Source: Candidatus Nitrosopolaris nunavutensis
Lineage (GTDB): Archaea > Thermoproteota > Nitrososphaeria > Nitrososphaerales > Nitrososphaeraceae
Direction of reading: 5' to 3'
DNA: 10,978 bases
Assembly (NCBI GenBank): GCA_002501855.1
Contig: DAOM01000318.1
Location: 1,300-12,277 of the forward strand
Shown here: positions 1 through 6,069 of the stretch, in pieces
Numbering within the stretch: the first letter of the stretch is position 1
Layout: every line of letters starts with the position of its first letter
Translations under genes and position numbers: made by a program
Notes under the pieces: model-generated
What the model saw: only the letters and a program-made list of their open reading frames with translations
What the model was told of the DNA's origin: nothing
Database searches by the model: none

Positions 1-207
1 CCGAGAAATATCTATTGATGCAAATAGCCATCCAAATGTAGTATATATTATTTCGAACAGGTGCTGTTCAACTTCACTATCGGACCAAAACTATAGTCAC
101 CATCACGACTCGCTTTAAATTCTGGTATTAAGTCCTCTAGCAAACGAACTAATGATCCCTAAATTAACTTTCTCTAGCGGAACTGTTGGTCTTGCTTTAT
201 CCGTCAT
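1..207 (-). pseudogene. small protein gene, frameshifted, runs off the left edge
   Basis: Not a recognised family. An ATG at 207 opens a protein-like frame (MTDKARPTVPLEKVNLG). It ends early at a TAA unless one base is dropped from the C-run at 157-159. It then continues SLVRLLEDLIPEFKASRDGD. A second shift near the A-run at 87-94 enters a frame that stays open to the window edge (SDSEVEQHL...LFASIDI). Each piece has ordinary amphipathic protein composition, whereas the unshifted reading is only 30 residues. The last piece resembles the C-terminal part of the neighbouring 223-474 product (SDAEFKSEL...LFKSI). The start lies 15 bases after that gene, so the two could be a tandem pair. The frame joins are inferred and sequencing error is possible. 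Confidence 0.35.
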
Positions 208-222
208 TAAATAAGTGACACT

Positions 223-474
223 TTATGTATTGATGCTCTTAAATAAGTAGCAAACATGATTAGTAAATAGTTCTAATTCTGACTTGAACTCTGCATCGGA
301 GATAGAATGATGTCTATCCACGTGCACTTCTAATATCATCACCCGCACTGCAGAATAAATACAATTGTAGAAGCTCCAGATAAATTCTAATTCTCCAGAC
401 TTTACCCAAGGACCCCCACAACTTGAATTTGAGGTCTGACCGGTCAAAAAGCTAGTTGTAGATATACTGCACAT
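223..474 (-). CDS. hypothetical small protein (83 aa)
   Basis: Family not recognised. The ATG at 474 gives an 83-residue product with a Ser/Thr/Asn-rich start. A hydrophobic stretch (FIWSFYNCIYSAVRVMILEV) covers roughly residues 31-50, and the C-terminal part looks helical and acidic (SDAEFKSELELF). There are four cysteines. No Shine-Dalgarno site precedes the start. It lies 68 bases downstream of the sepF-like gene on the same strand, so it could be co-transcribed with it. The C-terminal segment resembles the broken reading frame at the left edge, which gives some support that it is real. It could still be a chance open frame. Confidence 0.35.
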   Translation of the reverse strand: MCSISTTSFLTGQTSNSSCGGPWVKSGELEFIWSFYNCIYSAVRVMILEVHVDRHHSISDAEFKSELELFTNHVCYLFKSINT

Positions 475-542
475 TACACGTTAAAATCAACGATAGGGAA
501 CTTATTGGATACCTAGTAATAGACTAATTTCGTCTTGCTATT

Positions 543-863
543 TTACAATAAAATACCTTCTACTTGCACATTATTGGGGACGACCATAAATCTTTCTTCT
601 CCTAAACGAAAAACTGAATAACTGTTTTTTATGTTTGTCGAATATAGCTCATTCACTAATTTGCTTGCGGCATCTGGATCTCTTGAGACTATTGGTGCTA
701 TTCTGGCAATTAGGATTATGGGTTCCTTACCTGAAAGATTTTCTTTCAAGTTCTCCAGCTGTGAGATACTATGGATAGAAATCGTTTTTATGTATAGTCG
801 CTCCTGGGGAGATGTTTTCTTGAATTTAGATTGCGTTACCTGTCTTACAGTCCTGCGTACCAC
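543..863 (-). CDS. SepF-like cell division protein (short)
   Basis: SepF is a membrane tether that binds FtsZ at the division site. In archaea it is the main FtsZ anchor, acting as a dimer on the inner face of the membrane. The 106-residue product carries a SepF core at about residues 23-102. This begins with LYIKTISI, followed by GKEPIILIARIAPI and a helix (DPDAASKLVNELY). It closes with FRLGEERFMVVPNNVQVE, which matches the archaeal end pattern of Arg-Leu-Gly-Glu-Glu-Arg then a hydrophobic strand and Pro-x-Asn. Only about 22 basic residues precede the core, with no clear amphipathic membrane-targeting helix of the kind usual in SepF. The start is GTG, because an in-frame TGA lies 18 bases upstream and no ATG occurs before the core. 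A TATA-like GATATAAC lies on the minus strand at 909-916. The SepF fold is fairly secure; a tethering role is less so. Confidence 0.72.
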   Translation of the reverse strand: MVRRTVRQVTQSKFKKTSPQERLYIKTISIHSISQLENLKENLSGKEPIILIARIAPIVSRDPDAASKLVNELYSTNIKNSYSVFRLGEERFMVVPNNVQVEGILL

Positions 864-1066
864 TTGTTTACACTTATCTCACGATTCCCTAATAGTAAAA
901 AGTATCAAGTTATATCATTAAACAACGAGGTAAATTATGGTTGATAAAAATATTTGAATATAAAAGCTCTTTAGATAAATGTTTTTAGATTCAAAGAATT
1001 AAAATTACTTCGCGAATATAATTTTCATGCTAACTTTTATTATTTTATTTGTGCTCATAATATATT

Positions 1067-1084
1067 CCTTGTCAAGTGACAAGG
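1067..1084. repeat. 8-bp inverted repeat, 2-base centre
   Basis: CCTTGTCA and TGACAAGG flank a central AG. Both arms match perfectly. The two-base centre suits a double-stranded protein-binding site better than an RNA hairpin. No gene starts within 150 bases on either side, so a regulatory target is not evident. Confidence 0.5.
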
Positions 1085-1112
1085 CGCTCGTTAAATTTAG
1101 CACAAAATTAAC

Positions 1113-1134
1113 ATAATTATAATTATAATTATAA
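1113..1134. repeat. ATAATT hexamer tandem repeat
   Basis: Three full copies of ATAATT are followed by a partial ATAA, all perfect. It is a short AT microsatellite, probably prone to slippage. No function is evident. Confidence 0.8.
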
Positions 1135-1137
1135 CTC

Positions 1138-1165
1138 CTTGTAGGATTGAGCTAACCGCTACAAG
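1138..1165. repeat. stem-loop with 7-bp arms
   Basis: CTTGTAG (1138-1144) pairs with CTACAAG (1159-1165) across a 14-base loop. It directly follows the ATAATT repeat. Neither strand folds into a tRNA: no acceptor or T-arm partner is visible. Function unknown. Confidence 0.4.
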
Positions 1166-1382
1166 ATGCGATTAAAATACCGGAGGAGCCGAACTGTAAT
1201 TTGATAGAATTATTCGATATCTTTAGACGAAGAATTCTGGTTGTATGAATTACGGTTAGCTCGGAACATAGATGCCTTAAAGAAATACACTACCATTGAA
1301 AGAGGCTTCCATCTTCTCAGCAGAACCGTTGCTAACATCAAGTATTCTATCAGCTGAACTTCTGTACTCTATTCACAATGAA

Positions 1383-2351
1383 TTAAGATGGCTGCTGCAT
1401 TTCTCTTACGCTTAGATCAATAACATCCATATCGTTTATGTTGTCCCACCTGAATATTGCAATAGGACCGCCCCATGTAATTATAGTGTGGTCTGTACCA
1501 CCACAATCTGGTTGTCCACCGCCCCAGTCCCCATTGTCTGTAAATTTGAGAACTCGATGCCAGTTATTATTCGAATTCTCATCGATCCATTGCTCTAACC
1601 TTACTGAACCATCAGGTAAATTATAGAATACTGCTTTGATTCCAATCCACCTCCCAAGCAATGGACTTGTAGCATGCTGCTTCTCAGGATCTCCAGTTGT
1701 ATATCCTATCGTATGCTCCAAGTCTTTTTCGAACTTAACTCTTCCATCTACATATGAATTTGAATGATAAGTGGTTGCTTCGCATTGTCTTGATAATCCA
1801 TCTATTGTTCCAATATCGTTTGTATTTCTTCCACCCCGGGCAACTAGCTCTATATGCGGTCCACCGTTTTGTTTCGAGTCAGTGAAACTATTTACTTTAA
1901 AATACCCAGTGATTTCTACGTTTTTCCAATCATTGGATGATTGCATGTATCCTTTCGCAGCCAACACTTGTTGATTGAGTGTAGTAATTAGATCTGGATG
2001 ATAACCTGACGAAGTGAACACACCATAACGCACTTCACTACTTTGTACTTTCCAGCTACCATCGTTGTTTTTTTGCACGAACGAGGGCGGTGGTCCCTCT
2101 CCCCCGGTTCGTGGGCCGTTCTGGGGATTATCAGTATTGAGATACCATTCTTCGCCGCCGCGTTTCGATAGGTAGATTTCTTTTATTCCAAATTTATCTA
2201 ATTTACCTGCAGTAGGAGGTGGAGGATAAAAAGGCCGGATTGGATAGTAGTTGTAGTTGTAGTATATCGCGATGATAATAATGGCGATAACGCCAAGTAT
2301 GACAACACCAGCTGATAATCGAGCAGAGAATGCTCCTTTACCTTTAGCCAA
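1383..2351 (-). CDS. membrane-anchored protein with probable concanavalin A-like outer domain
   Basis: Probably an outward-facing, membrane-tethered protein that binds or cleaves a glycan; the substrate is unknown. The 322 residues begin with a short basic tail. One hydrophobic helix follows at about 9-30 (VVILGVIAIIIIAIYY), then a Tyr/Pro-rich linker ending in PPPP near 42-46. The rest is soluble and rich in beta-type sequence, Trp and Gly, including EITGYFKVN, HIELVARGG, GRWIGIKAVFYN, VRLEQWIDEN and IAIFRWDNI. This pattern is typical of jelly-roll lectin or polysaccharide-lyase-like folds. Exactly two cysteines are seen (RQCEA and PDCGG), consistent with an extracellular disulfide. The start is TTG: the only upstream in-frame codons before a TAA are non-starts, and later ATGs would remove the membrane helix. 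A TATA-like AAAATATAGG lies on the minus strand at 2381-2390. The fold assignment is by character, not by a family motif I can name with certainty. Confidence 0.7.
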   Translation of the reverse strand: MAKGKGAFSARLSAGVVILGVIAIIIIAIYYNYNYYPIRPFYPPPPTAGKLDKFGIKEIYLSKRGGEEWYLNTDNPQNGPRTGGEGPPPSFVQKNNDGSWKVQSSEVRYGVFTSSGYHPDLITTLNQQVLAAKGYMQSSNDWKNVEITGYFKVNSFTDSKQNGGPHIELVARGGRNTNDIGTIDGLSRQCEATTYHSNSYVDGRVKFEKDLEHTIGYTTGDPEKQHATSPLLGRWIGIKAVFYNLPDGSVRLEQWIDENSNNNWHRVLKFTDNGDWGGGQPDCGGTDHTIITWGGPIAIFRWDNINDMDVIDLSVREMQQPS

Positions 2352-2380
2352 ATCTATACCACAACCTACTTTTTCTTATT

Positions 2381-2390
2381 CCTATATTTT
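2381..2390 (-). promoter_or_regulatory. possible TATA box for the membrane-anchored protein gene
   Basis: AAAATATAGG on the minus strand lies about 30 bases before the TTG start. This predicts a transcript start only a few bases upstream of the codon. It would fit a short or absent leader, which suits the weak ribosome site. Confidence 0.35.
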
Positions 2391-2445
2391 GTTAGTTATC
2401 ATATTATCTTGCAAGGTATGACCAAATTTCCCATATCGCTAAGAA

Positions 2446-2456
2446 TTTAGATATAA
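2446..2456 (+). promoter_or_regulatory. TATA box for the PPOX gene
   Basis: TTTAGATATAA sits about 34-44 bases before the ATG at 2490. The expected start of transcription, about 25 bases on, falls just before the GGAG ribosome site at 2478-2481. The 138-base gap is shared with the divergent minus-strand gene. Confidence 0.45.
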
Positions 2457-2489
2457 CCTTCGTTCATATAACATTATGGAGAAATTCTA

Positions 2490-2864
2490 ATGGGGAAACA
2501 AGAGAATAATGTAGTAGAATTTAGTGAAAAAGAATCGAAATACCTCAAAGAACAACGATTGGGTAGAATCGCAACTGTCTCTCCAGACATTCAACCTCAT
2601 GTAGTACCAGTCGAATTCGAATTTGATGGCAGCCACTTTTACTTTGGAGGATGGAATCTCGAAAAAAGTCTTAAATTCCGGAACATACGGCAGAATAACA
2701 AAGTAGCTTTCGTAGTAGATGATCTTGTATCAGTTGATCCTTGGAGAGTTAGCGGAGTAGAGATTAAAGGAATTGCTGAAATAACCAAGAGGAATGGCCA
2801 TGAATACGTGAAGATTACGCCTCTCAGAAAATCAAGTTGGGGACTAGAAGGAAAAGAAACCTAA
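2490..2864 (+). CDS. PPOX-class flavoprotein, probably F420-dependent
   Basis: A member of the pyridoxamine-5'-phosphate-oxidase-like split-barrel family. Many archaeal and actinobacterial members bind the deazaflavin F420 rather than FMN and reduce small cytosolic substrates. The 124 residues span the whole domain. The first strand is LGRIATVSPDIQPHVVPVEF, followed by a second strand FYFGG and the basic turn KSLKFRNIRQNNKVAFVVDD. After these come a strand (GVEIKGIAEI) and the usual Pro-Leu-Arg-Lys...Ser-Trp-Gly-Leu end, so the protein is complete. A GGAG site lies 8 bases before the ATG. It is monocistronic and divergent from the membrane-anchored protein gene. The substrate and the choice between F420, FMN and heme cannot be read from sequence alone. 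Confidence 0.85.
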   Translation: MGKQENNVVEFSEKESKYLKEQRLGRIATVSPDIQPHVVPVEFEFDGSHFYFGGWNLEKSLKFRNIRQNNKVAFVVDDLVSVDPWRVSGVEIKGIAEITKRNGHEYVKITPLRKSSWGLEGKET

Positions 2865-2867
2865 TTG

Positions 2868-2928
2868 CAAACCATGATTGACCTGCAAATCCTACAATAT
2901 GCTCTATAGTATTTAGCCCTATGGTTTG
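2868..2928. repeat. 8-bp inverted repeat behind the PPOX gene
   Basis: CAAACCAT (2868-2875) and ATGGTTTG (2921-2928) match perfectly across 45 bases. They lie between the convergent PPOX and macro-domain genes. A T7 run follows at 2979-2985. The pair could fold in the 3' end of the PPOX transcript, but the long spacer makes this uncertain. Confidence 0.35.
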
Positions 2929-2978
2929 GAAATAATAGCCAGTGGTGATTCACAGGGCATACACAACTATTATCACAA

Positions 2979-2985
2979 TTTTTTT
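2979..2985 (+). terminator. possible T-tract terminator for the PPOX gene
   Basis: A run of seven T on the plus strand lies about 115 bases after the PPOX stop, in the convergent gap. Archaeal RNA polymerase often stops at such runs without a hairpin. The distance is rather long. Confidence 0.3.
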
Positions 2986-3025
2986 GATGTAATAGATTTT
3001 TTGTCTAAAACCATCTTGACAATAC

Positions 3026-3592
3026 CTAGTAGGAAGACTTCAATGATTGTCTCGAATTATCAAATTCGGTTTTAAAGTAACCTAGGGTCTCGGCATCAAA
3101 TATACAAAATTCAATCACTTTAAGAGAAGTATTATTATGGTTATTTTCAAGAAAACTTTTTGTTTGCTCTAATAGTATCTTTGCACATCTATCCTTGGGA
3201 AATCCGAAAATTCCTGAACTTATCGCTGGCATCGAGATGCTTTTGAACCCTTTGTCTGTAGCAAGTCTCAGACAGCTTTGAACTGCTGTTCTCAACTTCT
3301 TGTCTTCATTTCCTTGGCCCATCCTTGGACCAACTGTATGTATTACTGCATTACATGGTAATTTTCCTGACGTCGTAATCACTGCAGAACCAACTAGAAC
3401 ATAACCTATCTTATCGCTCTCTTGCTGTATTATTGATCCTCCTTTTCTCACAATTGCACCTGCCACGCCTGCACCATGTTTTAAGTAGGAGTTTGCAGCA
3501 TTGACTATGACATCCACGTTTCTCTCTGTTATGTCTCCTTTCACAAGCCTGACGATTTTGTCGTTGAGTTTTAACTCGTCTATTGTACTCAT
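3026..3592 (-). CDS. macro-domain protein (ADP-ribose / O-acetyl-ADP-ribose hydrolase-like)
   Basis: Macro domains bind ADP-ribose; the MacroD/YmdB-like group removes acetyl from O-acetyl-ADP-ribose or ADP-ribose from acidic side chains. The 188-residue product has the full set of motifs, counted from the ATG at 3592. VKGDIT (17-22) holds the adenine-contacting Asp20. NAANSYLKHGAGVAGAI (31-47) holds Asn34, the Gly-rich phosphate loop and the catalytic-type Asn/Asp region. VIHTVGP and ISSGIFGFPKD, the second phosphate loop, follow. A longer form starting with TTG at 3604 is possible. I prefer the ATG because a minus-strand TAATATAGAC at 3616-3625 predicts transcription starting almost at that codon. 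It converges on the PPOX gene. The short C-terminal tail (NSRQSLKSSY) is extra to the domain. Confidence 0.9.
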   Translation of the reverse strand: MSTIDELKLNDKIVRLVKGDITERNVDVIVNAANSYLKHGAGVAGAIVRKGGSIIQQESDKIGYVLVGSAVITTSGKLPCNAVIHTVGPRMGQGNEDKKLRTAVQSCLRLATDKGFKSISMPAISSGIFGFPKDRCAKILLEQTKSFLENNHNNTSLKVIEFCIFDAETLGYFKTEFDNSRQSLKSSY

Positions 3593-4250
3593 AACAGAAT
3601 GCAATTACAAAAATTGTCTATATTACATTATACCAAGGCCAGAGATGTTTGGATTGTTGATTGTTTGCTGCGGTAAATCTCCATTTAGTGGAGCAGTTAA
3701 GCTTGTAAATATTCCGGGCTTAATACAATACTTTGAACAGTTGAATTAGCTGTTGTATCCCTCATGTCGGAGCAAGTATTGTCCGACTAAAGCTGGCCGG
3801 TGTGAGATCTAATACCTGACGCATCAATTGCTCTTGCTTATGTTGTATGGCCCGCCACTAATTTCGTAATGCAATTTGAACTATTATGAAGAGAAATTAT
3901 CATCCATACTCACCCATGAGCTGCTAAATGAAAAATGAGTCGAGTAATTCATTATGGATACATACGAAAAGAGCCGTTTAAGTAACTGCTAGAGTGTACT
4001 AATGGCATAAGGAGACTACAAAGAGAGATTCCTACAAATTTTTTTGTTTTGATGGACAATCTATAACATTTCCTGAACTACATCGGTTGCACAATTAATC
4101 GCGAGAAACCGTAAGAAAAAATGATATGTTGTCGACCTCCAGCTCCAGCTAGATGGCCTGATAGTGACCAGATTGAAAAATGGATAGAACTCATATAAAC
4201 GAAATCCAAAAACATTTCTGTCTAAATTCGATGTGAGTTCTTTTTAAATA
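3593..4250. other. long gap with promoters and short open frames
   Basis: This stretch of about 650 bases contains the macro-gene promoter (TATA-like at 3616-3625, minus strand). It also has a plus-strand 34-codon frame at 3645-3749 (MFGLLIVCCGKSPFSG...), and a hairpin with GTCGGA (3766-3771) and TCCGAC (3782-3787). A 25-codon frame runs 4121-4198 (MICCRPPAPARWPDSDQIEK...). A stopless but startless stretch near 4010-4100 reads SYKFFCFDGQSITF. None has a good ribosome site plus a recognisable product. TATATAAAC-type sequence at 4193-4200 may serve the downstream ParB gene. Confidence 0.4.
4193..4200 (+). promoter_or_regulatory. possible TATA box for the ParB-methyltransferase gene
   Basis: ATATAAAC lies about 51-58 bases before the ATG at 4251. 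The expected transcript start is near 4220, giving a leader of about 30 bases. Only a weak GTGAG-like ribosome site (about 4232-4236) is visible in that leader. Confidence 0.3.
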
Positions 4251-5645
4251 ATGAATCTCTATACGCATTTGAACTTGACTAGTTTTAGTCGTCTAAATAA
4301 TAGTAACAACATCAGCAAGAGCAGCAGTAATACAAGTCTGTCAACCAGCAAAGAATACCTGAAGCTAATTCCACCGTTGTCTGAAGTAGAATTCGATTCG
4401 TTAAAGCGATCAATCAAGGAAGAAGGATTGCATATTCCTGTAATAGCCAACAAGCAGGGAATTGTTCTCGATGGCCATCATCGATTCCGAGCTTGTAAGG
4501 AGCTTCATATTCCCCTCCAATTCCACATAAAGGAATTCAAAGATTCGTTAGAAGAGAAGGGATTTGTTATCGAGGTTAACCTTAGAAGGCGCCAGCTGAA
4601 TGGGTTTCAAAGAGTCGAATTGGGATACTCATTAGAAGATATAGAAAAAGAGAGGGCGAAGAGGAGGATGTCTTTTGGTGGGCATATCGTAGGACTAGCC
4701 AACAAAAAAGAGGATGGCGATAATAATAATGAGGTAGAGCGAAAGGTAGCATCGATAGATGCTACCCTTGAACCATGTGAGGAGAAAGGGAAGACATCTG
4801 AAATAATTGCGAAAAAGATCGGTGTGTCTACGGCTACATACGAGAGAGGCAAGAAGATTATCGAAAGAGGTACTAAAGATCAAAAAAATAGTCTCAGAAG
4901 AGATACTGTAGGAATAACCAGTGTGTACAATCAGATCAGAAGGCAAGAACAGAAAGAAGATTTAATCAGGCAGGTTCAAGAAGCCGCCGCAAGTGGATCT
5001 CAACAGGGCAAAGAAATTGCTTCTAGAATAAAGTTGATTCACGGAGATTTTCAATACATAGATACTGCTACAATTGAAGACAAGAGTATTGATTTAATCT
5101 TTACAGATCCACCTTATCACAAGGAATGGCTGCCAATGTATGAACCGTTGGGAAAGCTCGCGTGTAGAGTGTTGAAGGAAGGGGGAAGTCTAGTCATGTA
5201 TGCAGGACGCTACGCATTACCACAGATCTTTGAATACATGAAGAATTCTGGGTTAAAATATTGGTGGGAAATGGTGGTAAAACATAATGGTAGTTCTAGA
5301 CTTTTGCAATATCAACGTGTGTACGTTATGTGGAAACCACTCCTCTGGTTCGTAAAGGGCAACAGCTTGAGGGTTTTGGACTCTATTGCAGACGTGATAG
5401 AATCTCAGCCACCAAGCAAAGCGCTCCATGGCTGGGAGCAATCACCGATAGAGGCAGAGCATATCATTTCAAAACTAACCATCCAGGACGACCTCGTGTT
5501 CGACCCACTGATGGGTGCCGCTACAACTGGCATAGCAGCCCTGAGGCTGAAACGACGATTTATTGGAATAGAAAAAGAGCAAGAAACTTTTATACTGGCA
5601 AAAGGAAGAATCGACCTAGAATTATCCTCTATCAGTTCAAACTAA
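4251..5645 (+). CDS. ParB-like domain fused to a DNA methyltransferase
   Basis: A two-part DNA-modification protein of 464 residues. Residues 1-33 are Ser/Asn-rich and probably disordered. Residues about 36-125 form a ParB/sulfiredoxin-type domain with the diagnostic DGHHRFRA at 74-81. Residues about 175-230 look like the helical DNA-binding part of ParB-type proteins (SEIIAKKIGVSTATYERGKK). Residues about 255-460 form a class I SAM-dependent methyltransferase. The catalytic TDPPY is at 285-289, and the SAM-binding DPLMGAATTG at 418-427 follows it. This order matches the beta group of N4-cytosine or N6-adenine DNA methyltransferases. No separate target-recognition domain and no nuclease gene are next to it, so it is probably a solitary regulator-type or mobile-element-derived enzyme. 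The ATG at 4251 is the only upstream start before the ParB domain. A 9-bp palindrome lies inside the gene at 4745-4766. Confidence 0.88.
   Translation: MNLYTHLNLTSFSRLNNSNNISKSSSNTSLSTSKEYLKLIPPLSEVEFDSLKRSIKEEGLHIPVIANKQGIVLDGHHRFRACKELHIPLQFHIKEFKDSLEEKGFVIEVNLRRRQLNGFQRVELGYSLEDIEKERAKRRMSFGGHIVGLANKKEDGDNNNEVERKVASIDATLEPCEEKGKTSEIIAKKIGVSTATYERGKKIIERGTKDQKNSLRRDTVGITSVYNQIRRQEQKEDLIRQVQEAAASGSQQGKEIASRIKLIHGDFQYIDTATIEDKSIDLIFTDPPYHKEWLPMYEPLGKLACRVLKEGGSLVMYAGRYALPQIFEYMKNSGLKYWWEMVVKHNGSSRLLQYQRVYVMWKPLLWFVKGNSLRVLDSIADVIESQPPSKALHGWEQSPIEAEHIISKLTIQDDLVFDPLMGAATTGIAALRLKRRFIGIEKEQETFILAKGRIDLELSSISSN
4745..4766. repeat. 9-bp perfect inverted repeat inside the ParB-methyltransferase gene
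   Basis: GGTAGCATC (4745-4753) and GATGCTACC (4758-4766) flank the loop GATA. It lies in the region coding for the linker between the ParB domain and its helical DNA-binding part. It could be an mRNA hairpin or a DNA site for the protein itself; the latter is only a guess. Confidence 0.6.
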
Positions 5646-5713
5646 TTCTACTAGATGGGGACGATAAAGAAGTTGATGGTTGAACACTAATTTACGATAA
5701 TACGAGGGTGAAG

Positions 5714-5899
5714 ATGGCAAAACTACTCTTTCAATTTTGGATGCCTTTGGATCCCGGGAGGGACGCCGATTCCCAGTCTGTATTGGCGTACAGTCTTACA
5801 AGGATTGTTAGTTTCTCCCCTGATGAGCGAACGAAAGCACTGCCGAATCTAACAGTCCATTATGTGGGAATTGAGATATCGAAAGCATATGGGGGTTGA
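5714..5899 (+). CDS. hypothetical small protein (61 aa)
   Basis: Family not recognised. The ATG at 5714 follows a strong GAGGGTG ribosome site (5704-5710), the best such site before any small frame in this window. This decides against the in-frame GTG at 5708. The product begins MAKLLFQFWMPLDPGRDADS and ends VGIEISKAYGG, with mixed composition and no membrane helix. It lies 68 bases after the methyltransferase stop on the same strand and could share its transcript. Part of its coding sequence (TCCCGGGAGGG at 5752-5762) recurs in the intergenic palindrome at 6446-6456. Confidence 0.5.
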   Translation: MAKLLFQFWMPLDPGRDADSQSVLAYSLTRIVSFSPDERTKALPNLTVHYVGIEISKAYGG

Positions 5900-5951
5900 A
5901 TTGAATTTTCACTTGGTTTTTGATGCTACCTGCCAATTTCGGACACCTATA

Positions 5952-5960
5952 TTTATATAA
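5952..5960 (+). promoter_or_regulatory. TATA box of an unassigned plus-strand transcript
   Basis: TTTATATAA is a close match to the archaeal TATA consensus. About 25-30 bases downstream a perfect hairpin begins (5983-6000), where a transcript start would be expected. Only an 11-codon frame (MKKLQDWSQVR, from 6018) follows on this strand. The product could be a small RNA reading antisense to the 54-residue gene. Confidence 0.4.
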
Positions 5961-5982
5961 ATGATGATTTCTGAAAAGAAAA

Positions 5983-6000
5983 GTTCCTGTGAGCAGGAAC
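5983..6000 (+). other. hairpin at the predicted transcript start
   Basis: GTTCCTG (5983-5989) pairs perfectly with CAGGAAC (5994-6000) around a TGAG loop. It sits where the TATA box at 5952-5960 would start transcription, so it could form the 5' stem of a small RNA. It could equally be an operator. Confidence 0.4.
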
Positions 6001-6069
6001 CAATTAAATTGTCATATATGAAAAAGTTACAAGATTGGTCACAAGTTCGATAGAGGGATAATCCGACAT

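Larger units (their letters stand above)
864..1382. other. gene-poor stretch with repeats and coding-like remnants
   Basis: This 519-base stretch holds the putative sepF-like promoter at its left end. It then has an 8-bp inverted repeat (1067-1084), a run of ATAATT repeats (1113-1134) and a stem-loop (1138-1165). From about 1165 to 1372 both strands have short frames that look protein-like but lack good starts. On the plus strand, one frame ending at 1248 and another over 1208-1357 would join by a single frameshift. On the minus strand a frame over 1277-1372 contains SADRILDVSNGSAEKMEAS. No gene can be called. It may be a decayed gene. Confidence 0.4.

Noticed and set aside
1137..1200. tRNA-like folding around the stem-loop and GGAGGAGCCGAACTG
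   Set aside because: No acceptor stem or T-arm pairing can be built on either strand, and the T-loop candidate has no matching stem.
3501..3749. 82-codon plus-strand frame across the macro-gene start
   Set aside because: Its first part is antisense to the macro gene. Only the 34 codons from ATG 3645 lie outside it, and there is no ribosome site or recognisable product.
4010..4198. Short protein-like frames before the ParB-methyltransferase gene
   Set aside because: One has no start codon. The other is only 25 codons with no ribosome site.
5330..5683. 117-codon plus-strand frame overlapping the end of the ParB-methyltransferase gene
   Set aside because: It is a +1 shadow of the conserved methyltransferase domain, with unnatural Trp/Arg-rich composition and no motif.
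5961..5974. C/D-box-like ATGATGA followed by CTGA
   Set aside because: The boxes are only three bases apart, too close for a guide sequence, and no second box pair is present.
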